Origin: an uncultured Collinsella sp. | Lineage (GTDB): Bacteria; Actinomycetota; Coriobacteriia; Coriobacteriales; Coriobacteriaceae | Length of the DNA stretch: 12,981 nt | Assembly: GCA_902495985.1 (NCBI GenBank) | Contig: CABUZF010000017.1 | Span: 1-12,981 of the forward strand | Reading direction: 5' to 3' | In this document: piece after piece, positions 6,361 to 12,981 of the stretch | Numbering within the stretch: the first letter of the stretch is position 1 | How the letters are laid out: each line of letters begins with the position of its first letter | Program-made: the position numbers and the translations under genes | The notes under the pieces: model-generated | Database searches by the model: none | Seen by the model: only the letters and a program-made list of their open reading frames with translations | What the model was told of the DNA's origin: nothing

Positions 6361-9300
6361 ATGAGATTGATTCACAACAGCCGTCTGCCGCAGTTTCGCA
6401 CTCCGTTTGGCGCTGTGACCACTGGAACTTCCGTTTCGCTCTCGGTGATTTTGGAGGATGCCGACCCCAACCAGGCAACGCTTACGCTGCGCACCTGGGT
6501 CGATGAGATCGGTGAGTCTCTGTATCCCATGACGCACGAGGGCGACGGCATATTTACCGTAGAGCTTGAGTGCGCCGAGCCCTGTCTTATCTGGTACAGC
6601 TTTATCTGCAACATCGAGGGCCAGCCCGAGGTCCGTCTGGGCGCACCGCAGGGTCGCACCGGTGGCGAGGGCGTAACTTACAACTACGCCGAGGTCCCGT
6701 CCTTCCAGATCACCGTCTACAAGCACCGCGAAGTTCGTCCCGAGTGGTACGAGCGTGGCATGGTCTACCAGATCTTCCCCGACCGATATGCCCGCGACGA
6801 AAACTGGCACGAGCGTACGCTTGCCGAAGTTGAAAAACCGCGCAAAGGAATCCAGCGCCGCATGGTCGAAGACTGGAACGAACCGCCCGAGTACGAGCGT
6901 GCCGAAGACGGCTCCATCAAGACCTGGGATTTTTACGGCGGCTCGCTCAAGGGTATCCAAAATGACCTGCCCCGCATTGCCGAGCTAGGCTTTACGGCCA
7001 TCTACCTCAACCCAATCTTTGAGGCCGCGAGTAACCACCGCTACGACACGGCCGACTACACCAAGATCGACCCGATCCTGGGCTCCGAGCAGGACTTTAC
7101 CGAGCTGTGCCAGGCAGCCGAGAAGCTGGGCATCTCCATCATCCTGGACGGCGTCTTCAACCACACGGGCGACGATTCGATCTATTTCAACCGCTACGGC
7201 AACTATCCCGGCGTGGGCGCTTGGCAGAGCGAGGATTCACCGTGGCGCGATGCGTTTTACTTCCATGAGGACGGTTCGTATGACTGCTGGTGGGGCGTGG
7301 GCAACATGCCCGCCATCAATGAGAGCTCCGAACTGGTGCGCGAGCGGCTCCTGGGCAAGGACGGCGTGATCCGTAAATGGCTGCGCGCCGGTGCCCATGG
7401 CTGGCGACTCGATGTGGCCGACGAGCTTTCCGACGACTTCCTGGCCGAGATCAAAAAGGCCGTGCTCGCCGAGAAGCCCGACGCGCTGCTGCTCGGCGAA
7501 GTCTGGGAAGACGCCTCCAACAAGATCAGCTATGGCCACCTGCGTCGCTATCTGCAGGGCTCGGAGCTCGACTCCGCCATGGACTACCCCTTCCGCGACA
7601 TGGTCATCGGCTTTTTGATGGGCTACAAGAACGCCTACCAGGCAGCCGAGGATATCGAAACCCTGCGCGAGAACTACCCGCGCGAGGCACTGGCCTGCGC
7701 GCTCAATCTGCTTTCGAGCCACGACCGTCCGCGTATCATCTCGGTGCTTGGCGGTGGCCCCGACGAGTCGCAGCTGCCCGAGAGCGAGCGCAGCAAATGG
7801 CGCCTGGACGATAACTCGATGGGCCTGGCCAAGAGCCGTTTTTGGCTGGCGACGCTCATGCAGATGACCTTCCCGGGTGTGCCCTCGATCTATTATGGCG
7901 ACGAGTACGGCCTGGAGGGCCTCACCGATCCGGGCAACCGCCGCACCCTGCCGACCAAAGACCAACTCCACGACTTCGACACACTGGCCATCGTTAAGAA
8001 CGCGTCTGCCGTGCGCCGTGCGCTGCCCTTTATGGTCGATGGCGAGATCAAGGCCTTTGCGCTCAACGACGAAGTCTTGGCTTACACCCGCACGGGCAAT
8101 GACGGCGAAGCCGCGACGGTTATCATCAACCGCAGCCTGCGCAATTCGCACCGCGTGACGATTCCGGCGCTCGGCGAATGCGCGAGCGACGTGATCAGCG
8201 GTCACGAGTGCGAGATCCACAACAGTACCGTCACGCTCGACCTGTACCCGCTGGGCTCTTCGATTATCTATCACCATGCCGAGAAGCGCCTGCAGGAGCC
8301 GCTCGATCATGGCGCGGGCGTTGTGTGCCACATCACCTCGGTGCCGACCGATGACGGCAAGCCCGGCACAATCGGTGCGCCCACGCGTCGCTTTATCGAC
8401 CATCTGGCCGCTATGGGCATGCGCTACTGGCAAGTCCTGCCCGTCAACCCCACGGACTTCTTCCGCTCCCCCTACGCCGGCCCCTCGGCCTTTGCAGGCA
8501 ATATCGACCTGCTGCCTGAGAGCCACGAGGAGCTGGCCGCCGACTTTGCTGCATGGAAGGCCCACGGCGGTGAGGATGCCGACCCGCTGTACACGGCGTT
8601 TAAGCATCGCAACGCCGACTGGCTCGAGAAGTACTGCGTCTACATGGCCGTTAAGAAGTACTTTGAGGGCGAGTCGCGCCACGATTGGCCGGCAGATGTC
8701 GCGCGCTACAACGAGTATCTGATCGATGACAAGCGCTTCCACGACGAGGCCGAGCTGCAGGCGTACATGCAGTATCGCTTTGACCTTGCCTGGTGCGAGC
8801 TCATGAACTATGCGCACAAGAAGGGCATCGAGGTCATCGGCGATATCCCGATGTATGTCTCGGACGATTCGGCCGACGCGTGGAGCGAGCCCGAGAACTT
8901 CTGGCTGTCCGATACCGGCAAGGCGATTGAGATTTCGGGCGCGCCGCCCGACAACTTTGCGCCCGAGGGCCAGGTGTGGGGCAACCCCACCTTCCGATGG
9001 GATCGCATGAAGGAGAACGGCTATCGCTGGTGGATGGACCGCCTGCGTCGTGCGTTTTCGCTCTACGACCGCGTGCGCCTGGACCACTTCCTGGGCTTCC
9101 ACAGCTACTTTAGCATTCCCGCCGGTAAGGCCTGTGCCGACGGCCGCTGGCTGGCAGGCCCGGGCAAGGACCTGTTCCAGACCGCCTATGACGAGCTGGG
9201 TCCGCTCAACTTTATCGCCGAGGATCTGGGCTATCTGACGCCCGGCGTTCGCGCCATGGCTTCGACCTGCGGCTTCCCCGGCATGGACGTGCTGGAGTTT

Positions 9301-9657
9301 AGCGACTACGACGTTCGTTGCGGAATTCACCCCACACCGGGAAAGATCCTGTACACCTCGACGCACGACACCTCGACACTTGCCGGCTGGTGCACGCGCT
9401 CCTTTGCAGGCGGCGATGAGCCGAGCGGCATTACATTGGCAAGCGAGCTCATGGGCAATGCCCTGGCAAGCGATGCACCGCTCGTGATGATGCCGCTGCA
9501 GGACGTGCTGGGACTGGGCGACGATGCACGTATGAACGTGCCGGGTGTAGCCACAGGCAACTGGACATGGCAGGCTGACGAGGCCGACGTTGCGGCAGCC
9601 GAGGAGAAAACTGCGAAGCTCCTGCGCAACACCAATAGATTCTGGGGCGAAGCGTGA
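6361..9657 (+). CDS. GH13 alpha-glucanase / GH77 4-alpha-glucanotransferase fusion
   Basis: A 1098-residue two-enzyme fusion. Residues 1 to about 125 are an N-terminal beta-sandwich-type module beginning MRLIHNSRLPQFRTPFGAV, as in neopullulanase/cyclomaltodextrinase-like GH13 proteins. The GH13 barrel begins at MVYQIFPDRY (134-143) and shows DGVFNH (263-268), GWRLDVA with nucleophile Asp351, LLGEVWE with acid/base Glu380, and SSHD with Asp455. Residues from about 650 are a short-type GH77 domain: SPYAGPSAFAGN (703-714), GDIPMYVSDDSADAW (827-841), RLDHFLGF with nucleophile Asp908, IAEDLG with acid/base Glu954, and THDTSTL with Asp1003. Both triads look intact. Such fusions are often named bifunctional debranching enzyme/4-alpha-glucanotransferase. 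It probably trims and rearranges branched glycogen or maltodextrin left by GlgP. ATG 6361 fits the family N-terminus, but the upstream Shine-Dalgarno sequence is weak. The gene ends with tandem stops TGA TAA. No signal peptide is seen, so it is probably cytosolic. Confidence 0.93.
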   Translation: MRLIHNSRLPQFRTPFGAVTTGTSVSLSVILEDADPNQATLTLRTWVDEIGESLYPMTHEGDGIFTVELECAEPCLIWYSFICNIEGQPEVRLGAPQGRTGGEGVTYNYAEVPSFQITVYKHREVRPEWYERGMVYQIFPDRYARDENWHERTLAEVEKPRKGIQRRMVEDWNEPPEYERAEDGSIKTWDFYGGSLKGIQNDLPRIAELGFTAIYLNPIFEAASNHRYDTADYTKIDPILGSEQDFTELCQAAEKLGISIILDGVFNHTGDDSIYFNRYGNYPGVGAWQSEDSPWRDAFYFHEDGSYDCWWGVGNMPAINESSELVRERLLGKDGVIRKWLRAGAHGWRLDVADELSDDFLAEIKKAVLAEKPDALLLGEVWEDASNKISYGHLRRYLQGSELDSAMDYPFRDMVIGFLMGYKNAYQAAEDIETLRENYPREALACALNLLSSHDRPRIISVLGGGPDESQLPESERSKWRLDDNSMGLAKSRFWLATLMQMTFPGVPSIYYGDEYGLEGLTDPGNRRTLPTKDQLHDFDTLAIVKNASAVRRALPFMVDGEIKAFALNDEVLAYTRTGNDGEAATVIINRSLRNSHRVTIPALGECASDVISGHECEIHNSTVTLDLYPLGSSIIYHHAEKRLQEPLDHGAGVVCHITSVPTDDGKPGTIGAPTRRFIDHLAAMGMRYWQVLPVNPTDFFRSPYAGPSAFAGNIDLLPESHEELAADFAAWKAHGGEDADPLYTAFKHRNADWLEKYCVYMAVKKYFEGESRHDWPADVARYNEYLIDDKRFHDEAELQAYMQYRFDLAWCELMNYAHKKGIEVIGDIPMYVSDDSADAWSEPENFWLSDTGKAIEISGAPPDNFAPEGQVWGNPTFRWDRMKENGYRWWMDRLRRAFSLYDRVRLDHFLGFHSYFSIPAGKACADGRWLAGPGKDLFQTAYDELGPLNFIAEDLGYLTPGVRAMASTCGFPGMDVLEFSDYDVRCGIHPTPGKILYTSTHDTSTLAGWCTRSFAGGDEPSGITLASELMGNALASDAPLVMMPLQDVLGLGDDARMNVPGVATGNWTWQADEADVAAAEEKTAKLLRNTNRFWGEA

Positions 9658-9682
9658 TAAAACCCATGATATAGGGTACAGT
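9654..9682 (+). promoter_or_regulatory. Possible weak promoter before fmdB
   Basis: GTGATA (9654-9659) and TACAGT (9677-9682) are separated by 17 bp; each matches 4 of 6 consensus bases. The -35 overlaps the stop codons of the preceding gene. If real, the hairpin at 9702-9723 would lie in the leader of the zinc-ribbon gene. Read-through from upstream is an equally good explanation. Confidence 0.2.
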
Positions 9683-9701
9683 TACAGCTGTTTGAATTTT
9701 T

Positions 9702-9726
9702 GCGGGCAGAGCGATCTGCCCGCTTT
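9702..9726 (+). terminator. Hairpin, probable terminator of the GH13-GH77 gene
   Basis: GCGGGCAGA (9702-9710) pairs perfectly with TCTGCCCGC (9715-9723) around a GCGA tetraloop. It is followed by TTTGTG, a short T-run. It lies 45 nt after the stop of the glucanase gene and 20 nt before the fmdB start, so termination is probably partial. Confidence 0.6.
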
Positions 9727-9745
9727 GTGCTGAAAAGGAAGTATT

Positions 9746-9982
9746 ATGGCGCGCTACGATTACAAGTGCACGAGCTGCGGCAACGTGTTTGAGGTTGAGC
9801 ACCCCATGTCCGAGACGCCCGAGGTCGTATGCCCCAGCTGCGGCGCCCCGGCATCCAAGACGTTCTCGGCCAGCGGCATTAAGTTCGACGGCAGCGGTTT
9901 CTACAACACCGACCAGCGAAGCGGCGGCTCCAGTACCAGCGCCACAAGCGGCTGCTGCGCCAACTGCCCACATAACCACTAA
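9746..9982 (+). CDS. FmdB-family zinc-ribbon protein
   Basis: A 78-residue protein that begins with the FmdB/CxxC zinc-ribbon pattern. MARYDYKCTSCG supplies Cys8 and Cys11, and CPSCG supplies Cys29 and Cys32, together a four-cysteine zinc site. It is followed by the family's GIKFDGSGFYNTD segment (44-56), a Gly/Ser-rich linker and a Cys/His end, CCANCPHNH (70-78), that may bind another metal or be redox active. FmdB proteins are named after a regulator of formamidase/amidase genes, but most members have no proven function; regulation or metal binding is the most that can be said. Start ATG 9746 follows AAGGAAG (9735-9741). It is the last + strand gene before the convergent fmt-rsmB pair, and nothing in its context ties it to glycogen. 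Confidence 0.88.
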   Translation: MARYDYKCTSCGNVFEVEHPMSETPEVVCPSCGAPASKTFSASGIKFDGSGFYNTDQRSGGSSTSATSGCCANCPHNH

Positions 9983-10009
9983 AGACAAACGGTCCCGCCA
10001 CCCAGGTTT

Positions 10010-10090
10010 CCTTATGAGTTGCGGTGAAATAGTTCCTGAATCAGCCCATCCAACGGCCAAACAGGAACCATTTCACCGTAACTTTTCTTT
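10010..10090 (+). repeat. 67-bp palindromic repeat, copy A, with terminator-like T-tract
   Basis: The core is 10017-10083. The left arm (10017-10038) starts AGTTGCGGTGAAATAG, and the right arm (10062-10083) ends ATTTCACCGTAACT. The 22-bp arms match at 20 positions, and one of the two differences is a G-U wobble on the + strand RNA. The loop is 23 nt. The right arm is followed by TTTTCTTT, so on the + strand it should terminate fmdB, whose stop is 34 nt before the core. The left border CCTTATGAGTTGCGG is shared with copy B. Confidence 0.8.
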
Positions 10091-10128
10091 AGATCGGATT
10101 TCAGGCTGATGCTAAGTTTGTAACATTT

Positions 10129-10282
10129 CAAAACTCTGCCGGATTACGGGGCTGAATTGACAGCCTCTATCCATTCCGGTAATTTGCAAATTTCAACAAG
10201 CCATCTACCTGCGGTTTTATTTAGACCATTTTTGATGTGGTCGGGCATCACCAATCTAGCCCCGTAATCCGCCCTACTTTTG
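10129..10282. repeat. Structured intergenic repeat, copy E2
   Basis: Perfect 14-bp inverted arms, CGGATTACGGGGCT (10140-10153) and AGCCCCGTAATCCG (10258-10271), enclose 104 bp. Six nucleotides outside each arm CAAAA (10129-10133) pairs with TTTTG (10278-10282). The core TCTACCTGCGGTTTTA (10204-10219) differs from that of E1 by one base and has the same offset. The arms share only CGGnTTAC with E1, but pairing is complete in both. The shared right flank TACTTTTG (10275-10282) is also at the same distance as in E1. Unlike E1 it lies between convergent 3' ends, so promoter control cannot be the general role of the family. Confidence 0.75.
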
Positions 10283-10350
10283 ATAACAGCAAGTTTGAGA
10301 CAGGGCTATCCTTCCATTCTTTACCGCTATTGCGATCTCCACTCGCACGA

Positions 10351-10424
10351 CCTTCTGAGTTGCGGTGAAATAAGGACTATTTGGCGGGTAGATGCCGCTA
10401 TTCAATCCCTATTTCACCGCAACT
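10351..10424. repeat. 67-bp palindromic repeat, copy B
   Basis: The core is 10358-10424, the same 67-bp length as copy A. AGTTGCGGTGAAATA (10358-10372) pairs perfectly with TATTTCACCGCAACT (10410-10424), and the inner part pairs imperfectly up to a GCGG/CCGC stem. The reverse complement of its interior matches copy A (TGAAT, CATC, GCCAAA at equal spacing), so it looks like an inverted copy. It begins 6 nt after the rsmB stop on the - strand and could form the 3' end hairpin of that transcript, although no T-tract follows on that strand. Confidence 0.75.
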
Positions 10425-10430
10425 TAGTAG

Positions 10431-11831
10431 TTACTTGTGGACCAGGCGGGCGCAGAAGTGACCGTCGTAGGAGTCGGCGTTTACGGGGACACTTTGGAAG
10501 AGGCCTCGAGGGTTTTGGCGGAGAGTGACGAGGCTCTTGGCGTGGTCGTACTCGGGGAGCTGCAGAATCTGGGCTTCGGAGAGCGGTGCCACGATAAAGC
10601 CGGCGCCCTCGGAAGAGGCCAGGAAGGCATCCACGACCTGCGTGTTCTCTTCATCAAAAACCGAGCAGGTGGCATAGATAAGCTCACCGCCGGCAGCAAC
10701 GCGCGCGGCTGCTTCCTTGAGCATCGTCAGCTGTAGCTTGGGCAGCTCAGTCGTAACGTCGTTCTCGGTCAGACGCCACGGTATCTCGGGATGACGGCGC
10801 ATGGTGCCGGTGCCAGAGCACGGCGCATCGATAAACACCGTGTCGAACAGGGCGGGCTCGCCGAGCATCGCGTCAAAGGACGTGAGCACCTCATTGAGCT
10901 CGCAGGCATCGCCCGACACCGTACGAACACCCGTTATACCCGCCTTATGCAGGCGTGCGAGATTCTGATCGCACTTGCGATCGTGCAGATCGAGCGCGGT
11001 ATGCTGACGCTCGTACCCGGCACGCTTGGCCTGGCACATCATCACATAGGTCTTGGTGCCGCGACCGGCTCCAATCTCCAGGCAACGACCGGGACGTGTA
11101 GCGGCAGTAGCGATAAGCTGAGCGTTGAGGTCCGAGGCAACCGCGGCAGCACGCTCAAACACGCCCGATGCAACCGTGACCTGCGCATCGACCGGAGCAT
11201 GGCAGCCCGGGAAGACAGGCGCAACGAGCTGCGAGATATACGGGTCGGCCTTGGTCGCAAACGCATTCTCGTGCAGTGCAAGCGGCGCGGGGGCCAGATT
11301 ACCGGCAAAGTTGAGCGCGCCCTCGGGCGTATCGAACGAGGCCATAATACGAGCGCACAGCCAACGAGGAAGACCCATCAAACGCGAAAGGCGAACCAAA
11401 CGGCGCTCGGACTCATCCACGTCAGATGCCGTGGCAAAATCCTCCACGTTGTCCGCAACCTTGTGCAGCACCGCGTTAGCCAGGCCCGCGGCAGACTTAG
11501 CACCGCTGCGCACCAGCTCAACACCCTGGCTCACGGCAACGCGGCCCGGCGTATGCAGATAGAGCATCTCGAAGGCCGAGATGCGAAGCGCCATGCGAAC
11601 GCGCGGCGCGACCTTTTTGGGCTTATCCAAAAACTGATCGAGCAACTCATCCAAAATACCCTGCGTGGCGGCAACACCGAGCGCCAAACGAGCGGCAAAA
11701 GCGGAATCGCGCTGGTCAATGGCCTTGGCGGAAGCGCGGGACGAGAGCACGTCGCGCGCATACATACCGCGGCGATCGGCCTCCATCAACACATCGAGCG
11801 CAAGCTTGCGCGCGGGAGAAAGCTTGCTCAT
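10431..11831 (-). CDS. rsmB: 16S rRNA (cytosine(967)-C(5))-methyltransferase RsmB
   Basis: SAM-dependent rRNA methyltransferase with 466 residues (E. coli RsmB has 429). Residues 1 to about 145 are the NusB-like RNA-binding domain (SPARKLALDVLMEADRRGMYA; ISAFEMLYLHTPGRVAVSQGVEL). The Rossmann methyltransferase domain has motif I as CLEIGAGRGTKT (250-261), motif IV as DAPCSGTGTMRRHPE (335-349, Cys338) and motif VI as YATCSVFDEENTQVV (386-400, with probable nucleophile Cys389). Motif I departs from the usual CAAPGGKT of this family. The start chosen is ATG 11831, which overlaps the fmt stop as ATGA and gives the family N-terminus MSKLSPARK. A GTG at 11846 would add five residues. The overlap implies translational coupling to fmt. 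Family membership is secure; the exact target base follows from family knowledge. Confidence 0.93.
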   Translation of the reverse strand: MSKLSPARKLALDVLMEADRRGMYARDVLSSRASAKAIDQRDSAFAARLALGVAATQGILDELLDQFLDKPKKVAPRVRMALRISAFEMLYLHTPGRVAVSQGVELVRSGAKSAAGLANAVLHKVADNVEDFATASDVDESERRLVRLSRLMGLPRWLCARIMASFDTPEGALNFAGNLAPAPLALHENAFATKADPYISQLVAPVFPGCHAPVDAQVTVASGVFERAAAVASDLNAQLIATAATRPGRCLEIGAGRGTKTYVMMCQAKRAGYERQHTALDLHDRKCDQNLARLHKAGITGVRTVSGDACELNEVLTSFDAMLGEPALFDTVFIDAPCSGTGTMRRHPEIPWRLTENDVTTELPKLQLTMLKEAAARVAAGGELIYATCSVFDEENTQVVDAFLASSEGAGFIVAPLSEAQILQLPEYDHAKSLVTLRQNPRGLFQSVPVNADSYDGHFCARLVHK

Positions 11832-12748
11832 GACAAAACACCCCACGTCAGATCGGCACCCTGCAGGCCGGCAGCCCAGGCAGAAGCAGTCATGGCACGC
11901 TTGCCATCGGGCTTAACCTCAAGCAGTTCAACCGCGCCATCGGAAAGGCCCAGGTAAACACGCTTGCTCTTGACGGCAACAGTACCCTCGCCAAGCGACA
12001 CATCAGCCGGCGCGGCATCGAGCACGCGAACCGTCTTGCCAGCGATCACACAACGAGCGGGCGCGGTGTCGGACGAAGCGAGCACATGACGCACGCAATC
12101 GAGAGCCGCCATCTGCGGATCCAGACGCATCTCCTGCTTGGAAATCTTGGCAGCATGAGTGACGAGCGACTCATCCTGCTCAGTCCAAACAGCCGAGCCA
12201 TCGGCAAGCGAGGGAAGCGTATCGGCAAGCAACTTACCGCCAAGCTCACCAAGCTCCATCGTGAGCGCATCGGCATGCTTACCGGCAACCGACGTAGAGG
12301 CCTGGGCACAATAAGCGCCCGTATCCACGCCATGTCCAATGCGCATAATGGAAACGCCAGCAACCTCATCACCAGCAAGAATGGCACGCTGAATGGGAGC
12401 AGCGCCACGCCAACGAGGCAGCAAGGACGCATGAACGTTCACGATACCGAGCGGCGCCATATGCAGCACCTCATCAGGCAAAATGCAGCCATAAGCAGCC
12501 ACACAGAAAATATCAGCCTGCACAGCCTGGAGCGCCTCAACAACCTCAGGCGTCATACGATTAGCCTCAACAACCGGCAGGCCAAGCTCAAGCGCCTTGG
12601 CCTTAACAGGAGACGGCTCCAGCTTCTTACCACGCCCACGAACAGCATCGGGACGCGTAATAACAAGCGCAATCTCGTTCCCAGCCTCAACAAGCGAAGT
12701 CAGCGAAGGCACAGCAAAATCAGGCGTACCCATAAACACAATACGCAT
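11828..12748 (-). CDS. fmt: Methionyl-tRNA formyltransferase
   Basis: Formylates Met-tRNA(fMet) from 10-formyltetrahydrofolate to make the initiator tRNA. The protein has 306 residues, close to the family norm. It shows MRIVFMGTPDFAVPSL at the N-terminus, the substrate loop RPDAVRGRGKK (32-42), the catalytic region VNVHASLLPRWRGAAPIQ (103-120, Asn104 and His106) and HGVDTGA with Asp142. The C-terminal OB-like domain (about 205-306) binds tRNA. Start ATG 12748 follows a Shine-Dalgarno sequence GAGGGGAG (complement of 12758-12765). The 5' part uses many T-ending codons, unlike the C/G-ending glg genes. It overlaps rsmB by 4 nt, and the pair fmt-rsmB is a common bacterial arrangement, usually with def or priA upstream; neither is recognisable in the remaining bases. 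Confidence 0.96.
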   Translation of the reverse strand: MRIVFMGTPDFAVPSLTSLVEAGNEIALVITRPDAVRGRGKKLEPSPVKAKALELGLPVVEANRMTPEVVEALQAVQADIFCVAAYGCILPDEVLHMAPLGIVNVHASLLPRWRGAAPIQRAILAGDEVAGVSIMRIGHGVDTGAYCAQASTSVAGKHADALTMELGELGGKLLADTLPSLADGSAVWTEQDESLVTHAAKISKQEMRLDPQMAALDCVRHVLASSDTAPARCVIAGKTVRVLDAAPADVSLGEGTVAVKSKRVYLGLSDGAVELLEVKPDGKRAMTASAWAAGLQGADLTWGVLS

Positions 12749-12921
12749 AAAGAACGTCTCCCCTCAACCAAAGCCGAGACGGCTACAAACAACAGCGGAA
12801 AGCCAAGTACCCAGCCCATCCGCAATAACAATTCAACAAGAACAAATATACCCAAAACCAAAGAAAGAGCCGCAATAAAAGCAGCTCTTCCAACAAAGCA
12901 ATTATCAGTGAAGACGCCCAT
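12700..12921 (-). CDS. Uncertain small hydrophobic open frame upstream of fmt
   Basis: A 73-codon frame from ATG 12921 (a TTG at 12951 would add ten codons). It encodes GRAAFIAALSLVLGIFVLV (about residues 11-29), then LLLRMGWVLGFPLLFVAVSALVEGRR, which looks like a two-helix membrane protein. Against it: the last 49 nt overlap fmt in another frame, the Shine-Dalgarno sequence before ATG 12921 is poor, and a T-rich spacer read in this frame is hydrophobic by chance. Its T-ending codons resemble those of the fmt 5' part. I do not recognise a family. Confidence 0.22.
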   Translation of the reverse strand: MGVFTDNCFVGRAAFIAALSLVLGIFVLVELLLRMGWVLGFPLLFVAVSALVEGRRSLCVLCLWVRLILLCLR

Positions 12922-12981
12922 CCCTGGCCCGACGGCACCCGGGCGAGACAAGCAGCGTCAACGTAGTCCCCGGGGCGCCCG

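Larger units (their letters stand above)
9983..10430. other. Convergent intergenic spacer made of repeats
   Basis: This 448-bp stretch separates the stops of fmdB (+) and rsmB (-). It is AT-richer than its flanks. In order it holds palindrome A, a 45-bp spacer without recognised content, structured repeat E2, a 75-bp spacer without recognised content, and palindrome B, which ends 6 nt from the rsmB stop. I see no convincing gene in it; a short + strand frame starting in this spacer at 10280 simply runs through B into antisense rsmB. Confidence 0.8.

Noticed and set aside
7237..9366. 709-codon - strand open frame opposite the GH13-GH77 gene
   Set aside because: The + strand carries both full catalytic triads; the antisense product shows no family motif.
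10017..10424. CRISPR-like array from the repeated AGTTGCGGTGAAATA
   Set aside because: There are only two palindromic units, about 275 bp apart and separated by another repeat; no regular spacer series and no cas gene.
10791..11957. 388-codon + strand open frame over rsmB and fmt
   Set aside because: It is antisense to two recognised genes and has Arg/His/Ala-rich composition typical of a frame shadow.
12952..12981. End of an upstream gene such as def or priA
   Set aside because: Only 30 bases remain; every frame gives a few residues with no recognisable motif, so no call can be supported.

Overview
The window reads as chromosomal DNA of a G+C-rich gut actinobacterium of the class Coriobacteriia, most like Collinsella. 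That call is an inference from gene families and layout: a glgP-glgC-glgD-glgA glycogen block of the Firmicutes/Coriobacteria type with a GlgD partner subunit, a GH13-GH77 fusion, C/G-ending codons in the glycogen genes, and AT-rich spacers full of palindromes. No search was run. I see no phage, transposase, CRISPR array, tRNA or rRNA.

Left part (1-6000), all on the + strand: the 3' part of glycogen phosphorylase (glgP), then glgC and glgD (ADP-glucose pyrophosphorylase catalytic subunit and catalytically defective partner, 4 nt apart), then glgA (glycogen synthase). GlgA is unusual: an apparently complete catalytic enzyme of about 486 residues carries about 305 extra residues of Ala/Lys/Thr/Pro/Glu-rich, histone H1-like sequence. 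A perfect 20-bp terminator hairpin closes the block. Together the genes make ADP-glucose, polymerise it into glycogen and phosphorolyse the polymer; no branching enzyme lies in the window.

Middle (6001-9982): a 360-bp AT-rich leader holds one copy of a structured repeat (E1) and a candidate promoter. It precedes a 1098-residue GH13 alpha-glucanase fused to a GH77 4-alpha-glucanotransferase, with both catalytic triads intact. This enzyme probably debranches and remodels glycogen or maltodextrin, complementing GlgP. A small FmdB-type zinc-ribbon protein gene follows.

Convergent spacer (9983-10430): this gene-free stretch holds two 67-bp palindromes (A and B) flanking a second copy (E2) of the structured repeat seen at 6011-6165. 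Copies of both repeat types keep base pairing while their stem sequences differ, which makes them the most likely undescribed elements here.

Right part (10431-12981), all on the - strand: fmt (Met-tRNA formyltransferase) and rsmB (16S rRNA m5C967 methyltransferase) overlap by ATGA and form a translation-related pair. An uncertain small hydrophobic frame lies upstream of fmt, and the last bases of the window are unassigned.
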